From the NCBI RefSeq assembly GCF_008271805.1, contig NZ_VSRY01000101.1, positions 1 through 64,000 of the forward strand: a stretch of 64,000 nucleotides of DNA, given 5' to 3'. The notes beneath the pieces were generated by a model. The model was given only the letters and a program-made list of their open reading frames with translations. It did no database searches and was not told the DNA's origin. A program made the translations under genes and the position numbers. The DNA is from Streptomyces sp. TRM49041. Its GTDB lineage: Bacteria; Actinomycetota; Actinomycetes; Streptomycetales; Streptomycetaceae. Of this stretch, positions 8,283-15,976 are shown one piece after another (positions within the stretch are counted from its first letter, which is position 1; every line of letters begins with the position of its first letter).

Positions 8283-9065
8283 ATGTCTCAGGGGTCGATG
8301 TCGCGACGGCTGACGGCCGAGCGGGCGGGCGAGTGGATCCGAAGGTGGGAGCTGCAGCAGCAGCGTTACGCATGTGACCGCGAGGCCCGCTTCACGGTGA
8401 TCGCAGACGTCGTGGAGACAGCGACGGCGACGGTGGCGCGCCCGCTGATCGCCGACCTCGGCTGCGGCCCCGGCTCGCTGGCCGCGCGGCTGGCCGAGCG
8501 GCTCCCGAACGCCGAGGTCGTCGGCGTGGACACCGATCCGCTGCTCCTGGCGCTGGGCCGGGCACACCACGGCACGGCGGTGCGGTTCGCCGATGTGACG
8601 ATCGGCGCCCCCGGGTGGCTGGCCGCGCTGGACCTGGGCCGGCCGCTGGACGCGGTGGTGTCGGCGACGGCACTGCACTATCTGCCGGAGCCGGCGCTGC
8701 TGGCGGTGTACGAGCAGGTACGGAAGTCCCTGCCGCCCCGCGGCGTCCTCGTCAACGGCGACCACCTTTTCCAGGAGGACCCGGCGGTCGCCACGCTCGC
8801 CGAGGTGGTCGCCCGCCGCCACGCGGAGCGGCACGGCGCGGACGCGCACGAGGACTGGAGCGGCTGGTGGGCGGCGGCGGCCTCCGCCCCGGAGCTGGCC
8901 GCGCCCCTGGCCGAGCGCGCCCGCCGCGGCCCGGGCGCGGGCGGCGACAACGGCCTGACCCTCCAACGGCACGTCGACCTCCTCCACAAGGCCGGCTTCG
9001 CCGCGGCGGGCCCGGTCTGGCAGTACGGCCCCAGCTGCGTCCTGGTCGCGGTACGTGGCACATAG
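8283..9065 (+). CDS. Class I SAM-dependent methyltransferase
   Basis: A 260-residue Rossmann-fold methyltransferase with the SAM motif ADLGCGPGSLAARL at 57-70, a ribose-binding acidic residue in VVGVDTD and a post-motif SATALHYLPEP. It is the last gene of the operon, 33 bases after the desulfurase-like gene, with a purine-rich AAGGAGCACAAGGGG stretch ahead of ATG 8283. It probably methylates the product of the three PLP/sulfur enzymes. No transporter, ligase or NRPS gene is present in the operon, so the product is likely small. Confidence 0.8.
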   Translation: MSQGSMSRRLTAERAGEWIRRWELQQQRYACDREARFTVIADVVETATATVARPLIADLGCGPGSLAARLAERLPNAEVVGVDTDPLLLALGRAHHGTAVRFADVTIGAPGWLAALDLGRPLDAVVSATALHYLPEPALLAVYEQVRKSLPPRGVLVNGDHLFQEDPAVATLAEVVARRHAERHGADAHEDWSGWWAAAASAPELAAPLAERARRGPGAGGDNGLTLQRHVDLLHKAGFAAAGPVWQYGPSCVLVAVRGT

Positions 9066-9102
9066 CGGGGCGCGCTCGGACGGGGCACCGTCGGGCAGGG
9101 GG

Positions 9103-10338
9103 TCAACCGGACGCCGGCGCCTCGGTGGTCTCGGTGATCTCATCGTGGCCCGGCGGCGCCGCCTTCCGGCGGCGCCCGACACGGTTGACCAGGTCGCGCA
9201 CCCCGTACAGCACCGGCTGCGTCCAACGCGCGGTGAACGGCCCCAGCATGACCAGGATCAGGACGTACGCCGTGGCGAACGGGCCGATCCTCGGCTCGGT
9301 TCCGACGGCCAGCCCCGCGATGACGATGGAGAACTCGCCCCGCGCCACCAGCGCCCCGCCCGCCCGGAACCGCCCGCGGCGGCCGACGAGGGCGCGCCCG
9401 GCCGCGTACCAGCCGGTGAAGATCTTGGTGAGGGCGGTGACAAAGGCCAGGAGCAGCGCGGGCAGCAGCACGGGTGGAATGTCGGCCGGGACGGTGGACA
9501 GGCCGAAGAAGAGGAAGAAGACCGCCGCGAACAGGTCCCGCAGCGGGGAGAGGATCCTGCGTGCGCCCTCCGCGACCTCGCCGGAGAGCGCGATGCCGAC
9601 GAGGAACGCGCCGACGGCCGCCGACACCTGGAGTCGCTGGGCGATCCCCGCGACCAGCACGGTCAGGCCGAGCACGACGAGGAGCAGCATCTCGGGGTTC
9701 TCGGAGGAGACGGCGCGGCTGATGTGGCGGCCGTGGCGCAGGGCGACGTAGAGGACGACACCGACCGTGCCGAGGGAGATGAGCAGGGTGATACTGCCGC
9801 CCGCCAGGCCGACGCCGGCGAGTAGGACGGTGAGGATCGGCAGGTAGACGGCCATCGACAGGTCCTCGATGACGAGGATGCCGAGGACCACGGGGGTCTC
9901 ACGGTTGCCGAGGCGGCCGAGGTCGGTGAGGACCTTGGCGATGACTCCGGAGGAGGAGATCCAGGTGATCCCGGCGAGGGCCACAGCGGCGACGGGCCCC
10001 CAGCCGAGGAGGAGCGCGGCGGCCGCGCCGGGCAGGGCGTTGAGGACGAAGTCGACGAGACCGGCGGGGTACTGGGTGCGGAGGCTGGCGACGAGTTCGC
10101 CGGCGCTGTACTCGAGGCCGAGGAGGAGCAGAAGGAGGATGACTCCGATCTCGGCGCCGACGGCGACGAAGTCCTCGCTGGCGTCGAGCGGGAGGACGCC
10201 GCCCTCGCCGAAGGCAAGCCCGGCGAGGAGGTAGAGGGGGATCGGGGAGAGCCCGATCCGTTCGGCGAACCGGCCGATCAGTCCGAGGGCGAGGATGACC
10301 GTCCCGAGTTCGATGAGCAGCGCGGTGGTGTCATGCAT
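9103..10338 (-). CDS. cpeB: Monovalent cation:proton antiporter, CPA2 family (CpeB/KhtU-like)
   Basis: A 411-residue membrane protein with about 12-13 hydrophobic segments and the inverted-repeat layout of CPA2 exchangers. GAEIGVILLLLLLGLEYSAGEL (around 61-82) and GILVIEDLSMAVYLPIL (around 153-169) carry the acidic residues used for transport; the tail is short and charged. There is no NAD-binding domain in this chain. The regulatory RCK_C subunit is the gene just upstream, three bases away. In Streptomyces venezuelae a c-di-AMP-binding RCK_C protein (CpeA) pairs with such an antiporter (CpeB); I apply the names by analogy. The likely role is potassium efflux and osmotic control. Confidence 0.8.
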   Translation of the reverse strand: MHDTTALLIELGTVILALGLIGRFAERIGLSPIPLYLLAGLAFGEGGVLPLDASEDFVAVGAEIGVILLLLLLGLEYSAGELVASLRTQYPAGLVDFVLNALPGAAAALLLGWGPVAAVALAGITWISSSGVIAKVLTDLGRLGNRETPVVLGILVIEDLSMAVYLPILTVLLAGVGLAGGSITLLISLGTVGVVLYVALRHGRHISRAVSSENPEMLLLVVLGLTVLVAGIAQRLQVSAAVGAFLVGIALSGEVAEGARRILSPLRDLFAAVFFLFFGLSTVPADIPPVLLPALLLAFVTALTKIFTGWYAAGRALVGRRGRFRAGGALVARGEFSIVIAGLAVGTEPRIGPFATAYVLILVMLGPFTARWTQPVLYGVRDLVNRVGRRRKAAPPGHDEITETTEAPASG

Positions 10339-10341
10339 CGG

Positions 10342-10812
10342 TCACTCTCCGCCGATGATCGCGGCGAGTGCGTCGACGCCGTCGCGGGTGCCGACGACGA
10401 CGAGGGTGTCCCCGATGGCGAGCCGGAAGTCGGGGCCGGGCGAGGGGTGGGCGCTGGTGCGCCGCAGTACGGCGACGATGGACGCGCCGGTGCGGGTGCG
10501 GGCCCTGGTGTCACCGAGCAGCCGCCCCCCGTACGGGGAGCGGCTGGTGAGGGGGATGTGCTCGGTGACCAGATCGAGGCCGTCGGTGCGGACGCCGTCG
10601 ACGGGGACGGGGTCGATCAGCTGGGCGAGGGCGGTGGCGTCCTCCGGACTGAGCGGCACCGTGGCTTCGCAGGTGTCGGGGTCGTCCGCCCGGTAGAAGC
10701 CGAGGAAGCGGCGGCCGTTCTGGTGGACGACGACGGAGAGGTGCCGGCCTTCCTCGGTGGTGAAGTCGTACTGCGTGCCGACGCCGGGCAGCGGGGTGCG
10801 ACGTGTACCCAT
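10342..10812 (-). CDS. cpeA: RCK_C (TrkA-C) regulatory subunit of the antiporter (CpeA/KhtT-like)
   Basis: A 156-residue soluble protein. Residues 1-75 form a KhtT-like N-terminal domain; residues 80-156 form the TrkA-C domain, ending IGDTLVVVGTRDGVDALAAIIGG. TrkA-C domains bind c-di-AMP in several bacteria and the Streptomyces CpeA protein was shown to do so. It is the first gene of a two-gene operon, only three bases before the antiporter. ATG 10812 has GGAGGTGC nearby as ribosome site. The name rests on domain and context, not on a detailed alignment. Confidence 0.75.
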   Translation of the reverse strand: MGTRRTPLPGVGTQYDFTTEEGRHLSVVVHQNGRRFLGFYRADDPDTCEATVPLSPEDATALAQLIDPVPVDGVRTDGLDLVTEHIPLTSRSPYGGRLLGDTRARTRTGASIVAVLRRTSAHPSPGPDFRLAIGDTLVVVGTRDGVDALAAIIGGE

Positions 10813-10846
10813 GACCGCACCTCCGGGGATGGCGCATGACGGGTCG

Positions 10847-10884
10847 AAAGGGGAATTTTTACCTTACCAACACATGTCCCCTTT
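10847..10884. promoter_or_regulatory. A/T-rich promoter region with an inverted repeat before cpeA
   Basis: AAAGGGGA (10847-10854) and TCCCCTTT (10877-10884) are perfect inverted repeats around a TTTTTACCTTACC segment, a rare A/T-rich stretch here. On the reverse strand TAAGGT/TAAAAA-like hexamers fit a -10 for the antiporter operon. It may be promoter, operator or both. Confidence 0.35.
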
Positions 10885-10905
10885 TACGCCCTTCATGTGC
10901 ATCCG

Positions 10906-11505
10906 TCATGCCTGCTTGAGTTCGGCCGCGCCGAACGACACGTCGAAGCGGTCGCACCAGATGCTGACGCTGCCGTACTTGTTCAGGTCGAGACCGGCGG
11001 GCAGTGCGTAGTTCTGGTCGCCCTTGTTGCCCTTGAGCTTGCCGAGGCTGACGTAGGCGCCGTCGTCGAAGACGTGCCAGCCGGCCTTGCCCTCGATGAC
11101 CGGGGCGTCCGTGATCCAGACGCGAAGGTCGGGGCCGTTGCTCGTGTCGAGGCCCTCGAAGCGGAGGACCTGCGAGCCGTCGGGCAGCCGGATGACACGT
11201 ACGGAGCCGGTGGTCGTGTGCTCATGGCTGATGAGCGTGCCGGTGGCGACCGTCCGGGGCTCCGCGTCGGTGGGGGCGGAGGCCGACGGGACCGCGGGCT
11301 TCTCCGGGGCCGCCGGGGTCTCCGGGGCGGAGGGCGCGGACGGGTCCACGGGGGCGGCCGCCTCGGGGAGGGCCTCCTGGACGGTGTCGTCCGTCCACAG
11401 CTTCCACGGCTGGAACCAGTACAGCCCGAAGCCCAGCGCCGTCACCGCCAGTACCAGCACGCCGATCACCATGGGTCGGGTCACCAGCTGTCGTACGCCG
11501 GCCAT
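10906..11505 (-). CDS. Membrane-anchored DM13-domain protein
   Basis: 199 residues with one N-terminal membrane segment (about residues 11-31), a Pro/Ala-rich spacer (about 45-80) and a C-terminal DM13 domain (about 85-195) with LRFEGLDTSNGPDLRVWI and the final SIWCDRFDVSFGAAEL, in which the conserved cysteine is proposed to bind a redox cofactor. The fold probably faces the cell exterior. ATG 11505 is preferred over upstream starts because GAGGAGG lies eight bases upstream and the membrane segment follows directly. The function of DM13 proteins is not established; an electron-transfer role has been proposed. Confidence 0.75.
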   Translation of the reverse strand: MAGVRQLVTRPMVIGVLVLAVTALGFGLYWFQPWKLWTDDTVQEALPEAAAPVDPSAPSAPETPAAPEKPAVPSASAPTDAEPRTVATGTLISHEHTTTGSVRVIRLPDGSQVLRFEGLDTSNGPDLRVWITDAPVIEGKAGWHVFDDGAYVSLGKLKGNKGDQNYALPAGLDLNKYGSVSIWCDRFDVSFGAAELKQA

Positions 11506-11646
11506 CGCCACCGCCTCCTCGCATTCGTAGGTCTTGTCCCCCATTCAACCCGGGGAATCGACTGTTGAGGGCCGTGATCCGGTGACGAAATCCTTACGTC
11601 CGATTCGTACAAGACGCGTGCGGGCGCGGGCTCCTACGGTGCCGGT

Positions 11647-12117
11647 ATGACTGTGACGCCACGACTCGACGCGATCGGCCTCGTCGTCTCCGACATGGCC
11701 GCCTCCCTCGCCTTCTACCGCCGCCTCGGCCTGGACGTCCCGGACGGCGCCGAATCCGCCCCGCACGTGGAGGCGGTGCTGCCCGGCGGGATGCGGCTCC
11801 TGTGGGACACCGAGGAGGTGGTCCGTACGTTCGACCCCGGCTGGACCCGCCCGAGCGGGGGTGGCCGGATCGGCCTCGCGTTCCGCTGCGCGAGCCCCGC
11901 GGAGGTGGACTCCGTGTACGGGGCGCTGGTCGCGGCCGGGTACCAGGGGCATCTGGAACCGTGGGACGCGGTGTGGGGGCAGCGTTACGCGGTGGTGCTC
12001 GACCCGGACGGCTCCGGTGTCGAGTTGTACGCCGACACGGAGGCCGATGCCGACGCGCGCACGGACGCCGGCGCCGGTGGCGGTGGCGGTGGCGGTGGCG
12101 GTGGCGATACGGCGTAG
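11647..12117 (+). CDS. VOC-family (glyoxalase-fold) protein with a poly-glycine tail
   Basis: 156 residues. Residues 5-128 form a vicinal-oxygen-chelate fold: the strand IGLVVSDMAASLAFYRRLGLDVP, a central HVEAVLPGGMRLLWD and the closing DPDGSGVELYAD. It could be a glyoxalase, dioxygenase or binding protein; metal ligands are not all clear. The last 25 residues are low complexity (DADARTDAG, then ten glycines) encoded by a GGTGGC microsatellite. TACGGT at 11635-11640 ends six bases before the ATG, so the mRNA is probably leaderless. The 3' end overlaps the reverse AraC gene by 133 bases. Confidence 0.8.
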   Translation: MTVTPRLDAIGLVVSDMAASLAFYRRLGLDVPDGAESAPHVEAVLPGGMRLLWDTEEVVRTFDPGWTRPSGGGRIGLAFRCASPAEVDSVYGALVAAGYQGHLEPWDAVWGQRYAVVLDPDGSGVELYADTEADADARTDAGAGGGGGGGGGGDTA

Positions 12118-12806
12118 GCCGTCAGTGTCATCCCGGTCAGGGCGCGCATCTCGCGGGCCAGGTGCGCCTGGTCGGTGCAGCCCGCCGCCGGTGCCGCCGC
12201 CGCGTACGGCACTCCTCGGCGTACGAGGGCGAGCGCCCGCTGGAGGCGCAGGATCCGCGCGAGGGTCTTCGGGCCGTACCCGAACGCGTCCAGCGAGCGG
12301 CGGTGCAGCTGCCGGGCACCGAGCCCCGACGCTTCGGCGGTCGCGGCCACGGTCCAGCCGGCGTCCAGGCGGGTGACCACGGCACGGAGCAGCGGGTCCG
12401 GGCGGGGCGCGGCGGCGGCCAGGCGCAGGGCCAGCTCCTCCAGCGCGCTGCCCGGGGACGTGGTGGCGGCCCGGGCCACCCGCGCGGCCAGTGGCCGTAC
12501 CCGGGTGGCGGGCCACAGGTCCGCGAGGGGGACGCGCCGGTCGCTGACCTCGTGGGCGGGTACCCCGAGGACGGCGGGGGCGTCGCCCGGCGCGAACCGC
12601 ACCCCGGCCCAGCCGGCGTCCGCGCGCTCGGGGACGAACGCGTGGGTGTCCGGGCCGGCGACGAGGAGCCGTCCGTCGGTCCACAGCAGGTCGACGCACC
12701 CGTCGGGCAGCACGGGCCGGACGTCCCGGGCCGGCGCTCCGCCCGGCAGGGTCCACACGACGGCGCCGTCCAGCCTGGAGGCCCGCTCCCGGTAGCCGTG
12801 ACTCAG
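11985..12806 (-). CDS. AraC-family transcriptional regulator
   Basis: 273 residues. The N-terminal half has the motif YRERASRLDGAVVW and VLPDGCVDLLWTDGRLLVAGPDT, seen in a group of Streptomyces AraC regulators with a small cupin-like sensor. Residues about 150-245 hold two helix-turn-helix motifs (VAATAEASGLGARQLHRRS and YAAAAPAAGCTDQAHLAREM). The start is inferred to be CTG at 12804-12806 overlapping the stop of the upstream YihY gene (CTGA); no ATG/GTG/TTG occurs in frame before the conserved YRERA motif. The natural end probably lay near residue 235-240; the frame now reads on through a poly-proline tract into the VOC gene. Confidence 0.72.
   Translation of the reverse strand: MSHGYRERASRLDGAVVWTLPGGAPARDVRPVLPDGCVDLLWTDGRLLVAGPDTHAFVPERADAGWAGVRFAPGDAPAVLGVPAHEVSDRRVPLADLWPATRVRPLAARVARAATTSPGSALEELALRLAAAAPRPDPLLRAVVTRLDAGWTVAATAEASGLGARQLHRRSLDAFGYGPKTLARILRLQRALALVRRGVPYAAAAPAAGCTDQAHLAREMRALTGMTLTAYAVSPPPPPPPPPPAPASVRASASASVSAYNSTPEPSGSSTTA
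12076..12105. repeat. GGTGGC microsatellite, five units
   Basis: Five perfect GGTGGC hexamers code for poly-Gly at the end of the VOC protein and for poly-Pro at the end of the opposite AraC protein. Hexamer gain or loss keeps both frames. Confidence 0.85.
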
Positions 12807-14068
12807 CGCACTCCCCCGTCGTCGCCCCCGCCGTCGCCCTGATTCTCGCCCCGGTTCTTGCCCTGGTCCCCGTTCCTGCCCTTGGGCTGCCTGTCCTTGG
12901 AGGGCTTGTCCTTCTCCGGCTTCTCCCACTGGAGGCGGGCCTTCACGTCGTCCGGCGGCAGGAAGCGGGACCAGCGCTCGGGGAACTCCGACGGCATGTC
13001 CGGGTCGTCGGGGTCCCGGTTCTGCTCCTTCGACGACCGGGAGCGGGCCACCGGGGCGGCGGCCTCCGACGCCCGGACGCGCTCGCTCTCGGCGCGGGCG
13101 GCCGCGGTGGCGACGGAGGGCCAGACACGGTCGATCGCGGCGTTGACGGCGGCTCCGACGAGGACGGCGAAGGCGGAGATGCCGATCCACAGCAGCACGG
13201 CGATGGGCGCGGAGAGGGAGCCGTAGATGGTGGGACCCTCGACCGTGTTCGTCAGATAGAGACGGAGCAGGAAGCTGCCCAGCACCCACATGCCGAGCGC
13301 CACGAGAGCCCCGGGCACGTCCTCGATCCACGGCGACCTGACCGGTACGGACACGTGGTACAGGGTCGTGAGGAACGCGATGGACAGCAGGATGACCACC
13401 GGCCAGTACAGGACGGAGACCACCTCCGTGCCCCACGGGATCACTTCGACGACCCGGTCCGGGCCGACCACCGCGAGCGGCAGGACGACCGCGCCGATCA
13501 GCAGGGCGACGATGTAGAGGAGGAAGGCGAGCAGCCGTGTGGCGACGATGCCGCGGTGCCCGTCCAGCCCGTACATGACGGTGATGGTGTCGATGAAGAC
13601 GTTCACCGCGCGGGAGCCCGACCAGAGCGCGATGGCGAAGCCGATCGAGATGACGTCGGGCCTGCCCCCCTGGGTCACGTCCTCGAGCAGCGGTCTGGCG
13701 ATCTCGTTGACGCCCCGGTCCGACAGGACCGTGCCGACCGCCGCGAGGATGTTCTCCTCGATGGACGCGACGGTGGTCGTGTCGGTCCAGTCGTCGATGT
13801 AGCCGAGGAGACCGAGCAGACCGAGCATAAGCGGCGGCAGGGACAGCAGGGTGAAGAACGCGGCCTCGGCGGCGAGGCCGAGGATCCGGTACTCGATGCA
13901 CGAGTTGACGGTGTCCTTCAGGAGGAGCCAGGCCATCTTCCGCTTCGACACATTGCGGTAGAGGACCCTGGCGCGGTGGAGCCGGCCCGTGGACGTCTCG
14001 GGTCCTGCGGGACCCGGGGACCCTACGGGACCCATGGCCGACTCGGGTGTTTCCTTTGCTGCCTGCAC
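12803..14068 (-). CDS. YihY/virulence factor BrkB family membrane protein
   Basis: 421 residues with six predicted membrane segments between about residues 60 and 310, including the family hallmark LAAEAAFFTLLSLPPLMLGL. The cytoplasmic tail (about 325-421) is very long, charged and low complexity (GDQGKNRGENQGDGGGDDGG). Members were once misnamed ribonuclease BN and are now thought to be transporters or membrane organisers; the substrate is unknown. The start at 14068 leaves 17 bases to the divergent acyl-CoA dehydrogenase. Its stop overlaps the AraC start, so the two may be co-transcribed. Confidence 0.82.
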   Translation of the reverse strand: MQAAKETPESAMGPVGSPGPAGPETSTGRLHRARVLYRNVSKRKMAWLLLKDTVNSCIEYRILGLAAEAAFFTLLSLPPLMLGLLGLLGYIDDWTDTTTVASIEENILAAVGTVLSDRGVNEIARPLLEDVTQGGRPDVISIGFAIALWSGSRAVNVFIDTITVMYGLDGHRGIVATRLLAFLLYIVALLIGAVVLPLAVVGPDRVVEVIPWGTEVVSVLYWPVVILLSIAFLTTLYHVSVPVRSPWIEDVPGALVALGMWVLGSFLLRLYLTNTVEGPTIYGSLSAPIAVLLWIGISAFAVLVGAAVNAAIDRVWPSVATAAARAESERVRASEAAAPVARSRSSKEQNRDPDDPDMPSEFPERWSRFLPPDDVKARLQWEKPEKDKPSKDRQPKGRNGDQGKNRGENQGDGGGDDGGVR

Positions 14069-14085
14069 CTCTTTACCGTATCCGC

Positions 14086-15756
14086 ATGGCAGCCACCACC
14101 CACACCGTGACCAACCAGCCTCCGCCCCTGGTGGGATACGACGTCTTCACCACCGACCGAGCCCTGACCGAAGCCGTGGAGCGTCACCTTCCGCCCGAGC
14201 TCCGCGAGGAGGCCCGGCAGGAACTCGCCACGCTGGGCACCACTGCCGGGTCGGCGCCCGCGCAGTCCTGGGGCACCCTCGCCAACGAGAACCCGCCGAA
14301 ACTGCGCACCCACGACCGGTACGGCCACCGGATCGACGAGGTCGACTTCCACCCGGCGTGGCACCGGCTGCTGGGGCACGCCGTGACGTCCGGGCTGACC
14401 GCCGCCTGGGGCAGACCGGGCGGCCATGTGCGGCGCGCGGCCGGGTTCCTGGTGTGGACGCAGGTGGAGGCGGGGCACGGCTGCCCGCTGTCGATGACGC
14501 ACGCCGCGGTCCCCGCGCTGCGCGTGGACCCGGAGCTGGCCGCCGAGTGGGAGCCGAAGCTGACCTCTCGGGTGTACGAGGGCGAGGAGCTGCGGCCGCC
14601 CGCCGAGAAGGCCGGGGTGCTCTTCGGGATGGGCATGACGGAGAAGCAGGGCGGCAGCGACGTACGGGCCAACACGACGAGGGCGACCCCGCTGGAGGCG
14701 TCCGGGGAGTACGTCCTGACGGGCCACAAGTGGTTCTGCTCGGCGCCGATGTCGGACGGCTTCCTGGTGCTGGCGCAGACGGCCGCCTCCGGGGGACGGG
14801 ACAGCCTGACGTGCTTCCTGGTGCCACGGGTGCTGCCGGACGGCTCGCGCAACGTGTTCCGGATCCAGCGGCTGAAGGACAAGCTGGGCAACCGTTCGAA
14901 CGCCTCGAGCGAGGTCGAGTTCGACGGGACGTGGGCGCGCCGGGTCGGCGAGGAGGGGCGCGGAGTGCGCACCATCATCGAGATGGTGGCGGCGACGCGC
15001 CTGGACTGTGTGGTCGGGTCGGCGGCGCAGATGCGGCAGGCGGTGGTCCAGGCGGTGCACCACGCCTCGTACCGCAGCGCGTTCGGCGGACCGCTGATCG
15101 ACAAGCCGCTGATGCGCAACGTCCTGGCGGATCTGGCGCTGGAGTCGGAGGCGGCGACGGTCCTCGGGATGCGGCTCGCGGCGGCGTACGACGCGGTGGA
15201 GTCGGGCGCCGCGGGCGCGGAGACCGAGCGGGCACTGCTGCGTCTCGCGGTGCCGACGGCGAAGTACTGGGTGACGAAGCGGTGCACACCGACGGTGGCG
15301 GAGGCCCTGGAGTGCCTGGGCGGCAACGGGTACGTGGAGGAGTCCGGGATGCCGCGGCTGCTGCGTGAGGCGCCGCTCAACTCCATCTGGGAGGGCTCCG
15401 GCAACGTCCAGGCGCTGGATGTGCTGCGGGCGCTGCAGCGGGAGCCGGAGGCGCTGAACGCCTTCCTGCAGGAGGTCGGCGCGGCGCGCGGCGCGGACCA
15501 CCGGCTGGACGGGGCCGTCAAGGGCCTGCTGACCGAGCTGTCCGACCTGGACGGTATCGAGGCGCGGGCGCGGCGGCTGGTGGAGCGGATGGCGCTGGTG
15601 CTGCAGGGTTCGCTGCTGGTGCGGTGGGCGCCGCCGGAGGTCGCGGACGCGTTCTGCGGGTCGCGGCTGGGCGGCGACTGGGGGACGGCGTTCGGGACGC
15701 TGCCGCACACGCTGGACCTGGAGGCGGTCGTGGAACGGGCGCGGGTGGCCGTGTAG
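14086..15756 (+). CDS. Acyl-CoA dehydrogenase family protein, AidB-like
   Basis: A 556-residue flavoprotein. The AidB-type N-terminal extension (PPPLVGYDVFTTDRALTEAV...) precedes the acyl-CoA dehydrogenase core; GMGMTEKQGGSDVRANTT and the flavin/phosphate region ECLGGNGYVEESGMPRLLREA (about 407-427) are conserved, and E-containing NSIWEGSGN follows. AidB protects DNA during alkylation stress in E. coli, but this branch also contains isovaleryl-CoA-type enzymes, so the substrate is open. TACCGT at 14074-14079 ends six bases before ATG 14086, which implies a leaderless transcript. The divergent YihY gene begins 17 bases away, so promoters overlap. Confidence 0.82.
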   Translation: MAATTHTVTNQPPPLVGYDVFTTDRALTEAVERHLPPELREEARQELATLGTTAGSAPAQSWGTLANENPPKLRTHDRYGHRIDEVDFHPAWHRLLGHAVTSGLTAAWGRPGGHVRRAAGFLVWTQVEAGHGCPLSMTHAAVPALRVDPELAAEWEPKLTSRVYEGEELRPPAEKAGVLFGMGMTEKQGGSDVRANTTRATPLEASGEYVLTGHKWFCSAPMSDGFLVLAQTAASGGRDSLTCFLVPRVLPDGSRNVFRIQRLKDKLGNRSNASSEVEFDGTWARRVGEEGRGVRTIIEMVAATRLDCVVGSAAQMRQAVVQAVHHASYRSAFGGPLIDKPLMRNVLADLALESEAATVLGMRLAAAYDAVESGAAGAETERALLRLAVPTAKYWVTKRCTPTVAEALECLGGNGYVEESGMPRLLREAPLNSIWEGSGNVQALDVLRALQREPEALNAFLQEVGAARGADHRLDGAVKGLLTELSDLDGIEARARRLVERMALVLQGSLLVRWAPPEVADAFCGSRLGGDWGTAFGTLPHTLDLEAVVERARVAV

Positions 15757-15779
15757 GCCCCCGCGCCCGGAGCGCGGCT

Positions 15780-15836
15780 GGGATGGTGCTGCGCCGACAC
15801 GGCACCATCCCGTCGCGTACCGGGAGACCGGTACGC
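15780..15836. terminator. Two consecutive hairpins after the acyl-CoA dehydrogenase
   Basis: GGGATGGTGC (15780-15789) pairs with GCACCATCCC (15802-15811); directly after, GCGTACCGG (15815-15823) pairs with CCGGTACGC (15828-15836) across GAGA. Both are perfect. A tandem terminator is the simplest reading. Confidence 0.65.
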
Positions 15837-15976
15837 GGCCCACTTTCGTACAGGCGCACGGCTCCGCGCGAGAGTTGCAGGGGGTTGCAGCAGGGTGGCG
15901 GGTTCTGTTCGGCGGCGGCCCGAGCCGGTGCGGGGGCGGGGGATGATGGGGGCTGAAACGGGGACGGGGAGGCCCG

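Noticed and set aside
11985..13901. Single 638-codon reverse frame suggesting a YihY-AraC fusion
   Set aside because: The upper part is a shadow of the YihY gene in another frame; only the part from 12806 downward matches a protein family.
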